In this document: piece after piece, positions 57,951 to 64,000 of the stretch
Position numbering within the stretch: position 1 is the stretch's first letter
How the letters are laid out: the number at the start of each line of letters is the position of its first letter
Assembly (NCBI GenBank): GCA_964017235.1
Contig: OZ024928.1
Coordinates: 4,278,001 to 4,342,000, forward strand
Direction: 5' to 3'
Source of the DNA: Sabellastarte sp. h YS-2021
Lineage: Eukaryota; Annelida; Polychaeta; Sabellida; Sabellidae
DNA length: 64,000 bases
Translations under genes and position numbers: made by a program
Notes under the pieces: generated by a model
What the model was told of the DNA's origin: nothing
Seen by the model: the letters and a program-made list of their open reading frames with translations, nothing else
Databases searched by the model: none

Positions 57951-58599
57951 GAATTCAGCCTTGTAGGATGGAGGGAATTCTTTTTAAGAAAACCACTACC
58001 TAACCTACAACTAGACATCATGAGAACTTCATAATGGAATTACATGCATTAATGAACATATAACTTCCAAACATTCACAACATACAACTCCAAAAAATGG
58101 CAGTATGTTAAGCTGTAGTTCTCACAACTGCTGACAATGTTGGTGTTGCAAATGTGTCACACCACATTGTAACATCCGACCCCAAAACAAGGTCAAACCA
58201 ACCTGTAAGTGTAATGAGCATAATGCCAAATCCTTCCCAAGTCAGATTTAGGCAAATATTGATATCTAACTACAAATACATCCAGCATTGCAGACATACC
58301 AGCCACAAACTGCAAATGTACCAATATAAGTATGAAACACATACTTATAAATTAAGAAACTGTAACTGCAACTGTAGGAACCAATTTCAAAACTGACCCT
58401 ATGACAACAGAGGTTTTTCAGGCAGAAATTGGTATACATACGATGCAATTTCCAATAACATGTATCAAGAACTCATGTAAGGAAAGCATCTATAAAAACT
58501 AAAGATGCAATCAAAAACATACATCAATAGTTTCCGTGACTCAATCTTGACTCAATCAAGATGAAATAGATGCCAAAAAATAAGTCTTATTAAGAAACT

Positions 58600-58900
58600 T
58601 TCTTAATGGCAGTAAAAACAAAAGATTTGTTCTATCTCAAACCTTTTGATTACCAACCCCTAACAGGACAGACAGACCCACATTGAGTCAAACTGTTGTC
58701 CAAAGAGGCTAAGAGCTAGCATGACCACAGGCTTAATTGCAGTAGGCCCCTCCAAAGCAAACTGGATCTGGCAATTGTGACCAATTCTCCTTATAACTAA
58801 AGGAAGAATATGTCCAAGCATTAATGTCACTCCTTTACCATGACTCTGCAATCCAGAGAGACACAGATCACTGGCTCAGTTGCAGTAATTGCAGTAGGCC
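58600..58900 (-). pseudogene. DIRS-C tyrosine recombinase relic
   Basis: The minus-strand segment PVVMLALSLFGQQFDSMWVC (58660-58730) corresponds to the PVVIPALAPTLDRSLKSD region of the DIRS-A recombinase. The catalytic Arg, His-x-x-Arg and Tyr motifs could not be found in an open frame. Confidence 0.5.
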
Positions 58901-59254
58901 CATCTGAAGCCAACTGGTTCATGGCCAAAAAGGCAGTCAATGGGCCAAAGAACTTGTGACCCATTCTCCCTATAACTAAGGGAAGGGTCCAAACATGACT
59001 GTCACTACTTTACCTGAAGCCAAGACCAAAGACTGTCTTGAAAGGAAAAAACTTCAAGAAAGCCTTCCTTACAAGATCAAAGGTTGTCTGATAAGAGCAT
59101 GTAGGACCAATGACAAATTCCAAACATTGGTTTGTCTCTTACTAAAAGTTGTTAATGTCTTATTTGTCTCAACGTTTAGATACTTCTTGAACCTTCTGGC
59201 CCCAAACCATCCGCAATTATAGCCCACAATAATGGATGGTATTAGGATGTTTCC

Positions 59255-60900
59255 TTAAACTAGTATTTCAGGAAATTTGCTCCATGTGGAATGGTATCTG
59301 GCTCTCTTCACACCACTTCCCAAAAAAGAACAATTGATTCTCAGATTCACCACTTTCTCTGGGAATTTTCCATAATATTCATGCCTGACTTCCAGATGCC
59401 AAACATGAAGATTCAAGTAAACTAGATTGTTGTGAAGTCTGTTGCTGAATGGTTGAGTCAACAGATTTACCCCCAAGGGAAGTCTTAGAAGAAGTTTTGT
59501 GGACAGATTCATCAGATCCCAAAACTACAAAATCCCTGGCCACCCAATCATGATGATTCTGCACCTGTAGGTGGTCATCTGTTGAATCACCTGAGGGATG
59601 AGGGCCACTGGACATAACTGACCAGACCCTCCCCCATGACATTCAATGCATCTGTTCCCCAATCCCAACTATCTGGGACATGAGACATATACATGTTACA
59701 ACACCTGCAGGACCAAGACCCTGGGCAAAAACACCTGTCTGTCCAGACCCTCACAAGAGATGTTCAAGCACCTGTTTTCAGAGCAGAGCTACATAGGAAT
59801 CTTGTGATTCATCTTGTTGCAAACACATCAACCACTGATTGATGGCAGCAATGTGTAATATGATTAAAAAACCTGACGATTCATAGCCCCTTTAGTCTGA
59901 AATAACTTATCTTCCTAGTCAAGGAATCTGCCAGAACATGTAGATTCCCTGGGATGTACTTCCCTGATTCTGAATCATTCTGGCATTGGACTGAACCATG
60001 ATTCTACAGATCAAGGTACATATTCCCCGAGTGGAAGCCTCCCTGGCTGTTCACATAGGCAACCACTAAAGAATTGTCAACTGATTTCAACTCATAAACT
60101 GATTTCTGAATCATATTAAGGTAACAACATAGCTTCCGGCTGTATGATGTTATGTTATGAGGAGTCTTGACTCTTCCTGATTCCACAGACCAATGGCTGT
60201 GGATGCTTCAAGAGAGCACCCCAACCCTTAGGGAAGCTTCTGTGAAAGGAGAGAGACTGAGCTCCTTCCAAAGGAGTGCTGAGTTCTCCTTCAAAATTGA
60301 ACTATTGGTCCACCAGTGAAGATGATCCCTGAACCAAAGACCCAAGAAATGGGATATCCAGAGACTGAAGATATCAGCAGTGTTTCCAGATACCATTAGA
60401 ATGACTTCCTGTGCAGACAACCCAATGGTATAATCTTCTCCATTGAAACCATGCTTTCCAAAGTGAAATGAGCTTCCCTGGAGATAAGTGAGAAGCTTAA
60501 CATGGTAACTGTCTTTCCAAGAAGACAATAGATTTCCTTTGAGTTGGGAAGACTAGACCTACCCTGAGGTCGAATTGTAACCATAACTTCGATTAATGGA
60601 GTTGGAAATAAATCTGATTTTTAGAAATTTGTGATCCAACCCAAGCTCTCGACAAGATGCACCCCCAGTGGGTGTATCCCTGGCATTGCTGTTTTGAATT
60701 TGTTGTCATTAGCCAACCGTCTATATACTGGCGAATACTGATGCCTTCTGTGAGAGCCATCAGCTTCAACTCGTCAACTCATCAGCTACCTTGGTGAAGT
60801 CGAGACAAAACTGTAGCAATACTGAAGGGTAAGGCAGTGAACTGGTAGAATATGTAGCCTCCAATGAAGCGAAGATACTTGTTAGCTGAGTCTACCGGTG
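59255..60900 (-). pseudogene. DIRS-C reverse transcriptase/RNase H relic
   Basis: Near 60710-60780 the minus strand reads LKLMALTEGISIRQYIDGWL, matching the RT active-site region VKLMALYKGIRIHQYLDDWL of DIRS-A but with the second Asp of the YxDD box replaced by Gly. Downstream FTEASLRVG (about 60220) corresponds to the RNase H FTDAS motif with Asp to Glu, and VDNSLVVAYVNSQGG (about 60040-60085) to the TDNTTVVSYIN segment. Frame changes separate these pieces, so no active enzyme is possible. Confidence 0.75.
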
Positions 60901-61699
60901 ACGAGTGTGTACCCATAAGGTCGAGTGACGTCATTCACTCGCCTTCTATAGACGAATTCCAAATATTAAGCATTCTAAACTAAGTAAGGTACATGCAAGC
61001 TCACATACCTGACCTTAACAACTACTGGTTGCCATTTCTTCCTTGTTTGTCACAAGAAATAAACTGTAAACTGAAGCGATGTAACACTGGCTGGTGTTAT
61101 CGCCCTTTTGTCGATCATTCCATAAACAGCTTCTATCAAAACTGCTGTTTCTCTCGTTTTTTTTTTTTCTTCTTCTGCCAACCTCACTTCTGAAAGGTCT
61201 GGCTGAATATTATCCTGTTACCAAGACTTGTATACTACCAAAAACTGGGCAAAGGTTCCCTGAAACCACAGGAAGCCAATGCTTCCATAAGGCCTGTAAA
61301 AGTAAGATCCTGTCCCCCTTTTAACTAGCTGAGGAGTAGGAAACACTCTATTCCAAGGTAACTGTCATGATAGGGACAAAAAGAATCTGCCTTAAGGCCT
61401 GGTGTCCCTTTATTAGTCTAGACTAGGAGCATGCTCACTTCTAGACTTACTAATCATCCTTATTTTCATGAAAACACTAGATGAAAATCCTCTGAACATC
61501 TGATATGTCCAGCAAGAGAACCCCATTAGGAGTGAAAAATGCATTGTAGGTTTGCTAAAGGCATTCTAAGTTACCTCCCTCCTGTTGAGTCACATGTTCT
61601 TAGACATGGTCAAACTGCAACAAGAAGATTTGAACACAAACTGGTTGACTGGACTGGAAATGCAAACATCATTGCACCCAGTCCAAGGCATATTGAAGT

Positions 61700-62560
61700 C
61701 TATAACATATCATAGTGACCCCTAGGATGCTCTAAATTTGACCTGAACTGAAGAAGTGAGTCAATACACGCTTCCTCTCTCTTAAAGTCCCCTACCAGGG
61801 ACCTTGTTTCCAAAGTGTCTGAAAGGTCATGTTCCTCCTGCAGACCTCCTGCAACTAAGGAGCTGTCCAGGAAAGTAATGTATGTAAGCAAGTCCAAGCA
61901 ACACTTCATGCTGTATAGCTGCTCTTTGAAACATCAGAGGCTTCAAACTCCTTGAAACCCAACATAAAAGCCACATTCAATGCTGGCTGTTCACCCAAGG
62001 AATGTAAATGTGACCAAACAAGGGAGCATTCACAGAAACTGTGCCTGTTAAATCAATCCCTAGCCACTCAATAACAGTCAACCAAAAGTAAAATAAGGAA
62101 TAGATTCCTTGTAATGAGATGAATCATCATCACCATCACCTGACAACCTGAATCTAACCTTTTGAGAGGTGTAGAAACCCGATTGTACTCAATCCTTGTG
62201 TAAAACTATTGAAAATCAAAGCCTTTCCTTGTAGATATGAATAACACTCCCGGGCATCTGACAACCCGAATCTAAACCTTTTGGGAGGAATAGATACTCG
62301 ATTGTACTTGAATGATGTCATGCAGGTAGTTTCCTTTACTGGATGTTTTGACTGGACCTCGACGGAAGAGTTTTCCGAAGAAGTTGTCTTTTCCTGCATT
62401 CAAAACTCCTCCACGGTGACGTGTCCATGGTAACTTAATGGCTGCCCCCAAGGGAGATTCCTTCTTCTGTAGCATCGACAATCTATTCGACTGGGATGCA
62501 CACTCTGACACAATTGGTTTCAACACCTGGCTATTAGAACCCGACGTGAACAGCAATAAC
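61700..62560 (-). pseudogene. DIRS-C gag-like relic
   Basis: Position between the RT relic and the 5' ITR and several overlapping, broken frames suggest the gag region. A direct repeat of about 100 bp (about 62140-62230 and 62257-62350, sharing CATCTGACAACCCGAATCTA) lies within it. No conserved gag motif is readable, so the call rests on position. Confidence 0.4.
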
Positions 62561-62969
62561 GGCCACTCGAATTGTCATTCTCATCCAAGATGGCGGCGTC
62601 CAGATCGCTTCTGTTATTGAAGAGTACCTCCTTTCTATATACGTATGCTGCAAAATTATAGCTTCCAACGTCCAGCAAACTGAACCAAACGACTGGCAAG
62701 CTGTATAATAATATTATTATTGCAGTAAGACCTTCTTTATAAAGACTTATTTACTCGAGGTTGAAGACGATAGAACTTTCGATGTCGCCATCCAAAAAGT
62801 CCTTTATTTGCATAATATAATGCATACCTTCGAAGATTCAATAAATGAATCAGTTCTGTATGATATACATATTAATTATAAAGTGAGATTCACAGCAAAA
62901 TCTCAAAAAATAAATGAAAACCTTGAGAAACTTCTACTAATTCCCAAAGACGTCCATACTGATGATGGC

Positions 62970-63138
62970 CAACAAAAATAATGAGGTAAACAATGTAGTC
63001 ATGTGACCTCTTTGGCGGGAGGACGGACTACTGTAACCCAATGGCTTGGTTAAGGTTGTTAGTAAACCTTAAAATCGCATCTCTGCGTTGGCCATTGGGT
63101 TGGATGGCTCCAACAAATAGCTACTGTTAGGAAATGGT
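62970..63138. repeat. DIRS-C inverted terminal repeat (5' side)
   Basis: Reverse complement of 57641-57809. Transcription of the minus-strand element would start in or near it. Confidence 0.92.
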
Positions 63139-63278
63139 AAGGGTATTTCCCTATAAAATTACAATTTATCATCCCCGATAGTTAAGGTATCTTATAAAAA
63201 ATCTGCACATCTCTGAGTCTTGTAGTTTTGGAGAAGAAGTTGTTCACGAGGGTGTGTACGCCGCAGAGTGATGCCATA

Positions 63279-63308
63279 ATGTCAGCTGACTGACAAGTCA
63301 GCTGACAT
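63279..63308. repeat. perfect 13-bp hairpin, probable 5' terminus of family E
   Basis: ATGTCAGCTGACT and AGTCAGCTGACAT flank a GACA loop. It resembles in form the terminal hairpins of families A, B and C. Confidence 0.85.
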
Positions 63309-64000
63309 AAAAAATTAACTTTATTAAAATCAAAGCCTCAGAAACAGCTTTCTAATGGGCTATCAGTTCTCACAGCATTCTGAACACTATGTTGCAGTGT
63401 TGAGTAGAATATCCATTTAAGTGGAACTACAAATCAGGTCTTTTCGAGGAGTTTTCAATTGTAATTAAACCTAGTATCTTCAATTCCTGGCTAAGTTAAG
63501 TACTTTTCTGCTGATCTAAGTTTTGATATAACATGGTTAATAAATTGAACTTACTATGCTATAACTATGTGATATCAATTCTAACAATAGTGGAACAGTC
63601 GTGTCAGTGAAGGTTGATTAATTAGCTGCTAAAGTAAAATTCCTTGTTTACATGTTGAGTATTCTAATAATAACCTAACTGCAAAATAAATGGATGAAGC
63701 AGCATTGTTAAAGCAAAATTTGTAATTATTATTAATGCAAAAATATTTTGTCATATTAGAATATGAATAACTCTGTCCAAACCATGGCATACGGAGAATT
63801 TTACCTTGATTCTAGACAATAGATTACCCAGGCTACAATCTCAGGATTTTACCTTGAATTATGACAAAATTCTGTGTATACCTTGGTTTGTAAGGGGTTA
63901 TTGCTATATAAGAAGGGGTTCTTCGCAGCTATATAGACGCGAGTGTTATTACATATTCCCCAATATGGTCCTTCCATGTATACATTTTTAAACATCTTTT
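63309..64000. other. NCX intron, no gene seen
   Basis: AT-rich sequence up to the end of the window, with no recognised exon, repeat or element end. Confidence 0.5.

Larger units (their letters stand above)
57598..63160 (-). mobile_element. decayed DIRS retrotransposon, second family (DIRS-C)
   Basis: Inverted terminal repeats (57641-57809 and 62970-63138, nearly identical) and an internal complementary region (57855-57950) that joins copies of the two outer ends mark a DIRS element on the minus strand. The outer ends, set from that region, are near 57598 and 63160. Coding remnants on the minus strand run in the expected order from high to low coordinate: gag-like (about 61700-62560), RT and RNase H (about 59255-60900), recombinase (about 58600-58900). 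All frames are broken. The noncoding ends are far better preserved in the pair-to-pair comparison than the coding part. Confidence 0.88.
55313..63308 (-). mobile_element. probable Helentron-like element (family E), interrupted by DIRS-C
   Basis: Minus strand: the 5' end near 63308 is a perfect hairpin ATGTCAGCTGACT / AGTCAGCTGACAT (63279-63308). The same word AGTCAGCTGACA occurs at 55341-55352, followed by a small GCC/GGC hairpin and CTTG with TT beyond, the position where families A-C have CTAG and TT. Between lie the ~155-bp array (55480-57345) and the DIRS-C insertion. The end structure is right except that CTTG replaces CTAG, so boundaries are less sure than for the other families. Confidence 0.45.

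Noticed and set aside
59255-60584. Set of overlapping minus-strand frames as a host gene
   Set aside because: Motifs match DIRS RT/RNase H and the block lies between DIRS-C terminal repeats.

Overview
The window is animal nuclear DNA: AT-rich, with spliced genes split by long introns and more than half of the sequence made of transposable elements and satellite-like arrays. No bacterial-type operon, rRNA or CRISPR array is present. A Na+/Ca2+ exchanger gene together with several DIRS tyrosine-recombinase retrotransposons, tRNA-derived SINEs and Helentron-like elements loaded with tandem repeats suggests a lophotrochozoan, most likely a bivalve mollusc. That assignment is inference.

Two host genes meet tail to tail. 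On the plus strand, three phase-compatible exons (2817-2921, 3545-3730, 5623-5732) form the 3' end of a gene that starts left of the window; its last residues look like a RidA-type C-terminus as in long forms of diphthine-ammonia ligase (DPH6), but this identity is tentative. On the minus strand lie the last three coding exons of an NCX (SLC8-type) exchanger: 52576-52695, 24079-24237 and 14429-14805, separated by introns of 28.3 and 9.3 kb. A dead copy of the middle NCX exon sits at 36918-37045. The real acceptor of the middle exon is preceded by nine further tandem copies of its own splice site (24232-24610).

Mobile elements by region: 1-2225 and 25774-29040 are two inverted, nearly identical copies of a Helentron-like element (called family A here). 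15070-21463 is a nearly complete DIRS element (DIRS-A) inside the last NCX intron, with open RT/RNase H and tyrosine-recombinase frames but a broken gag. 30248-33269 is a second Helentron-like family (B) that holds two satellite arrays, a SINE and a nested family-C element. 43020-51671 is a DNA transposon with short TIRs and eleven copies of a 15-bp subterminal motif; it contains a decayed DIRS (DIRS-B), which in turn contains a SINE and a 3.8-kb family-C Helentron filled with a 133-bp satellite. 55313-63308 is a likely fifth Helentron-like element (E) interrupted by a decayed minus-strand DIRS (DIRS-C, 57598-63160).

The most interesting points are the tandemly reiterated splice acceptor in NCX, the shared end architecture of four unrelated-looking repeat families (5' end repeated inverted just before a 3' hairpin, then usually CTAG next to T, no target duplication) which makes them satellite-carrying vehicles, the 15-bp motif cluster, and the stop-free overlap of two DIRS frames with a cysteine-rich head.
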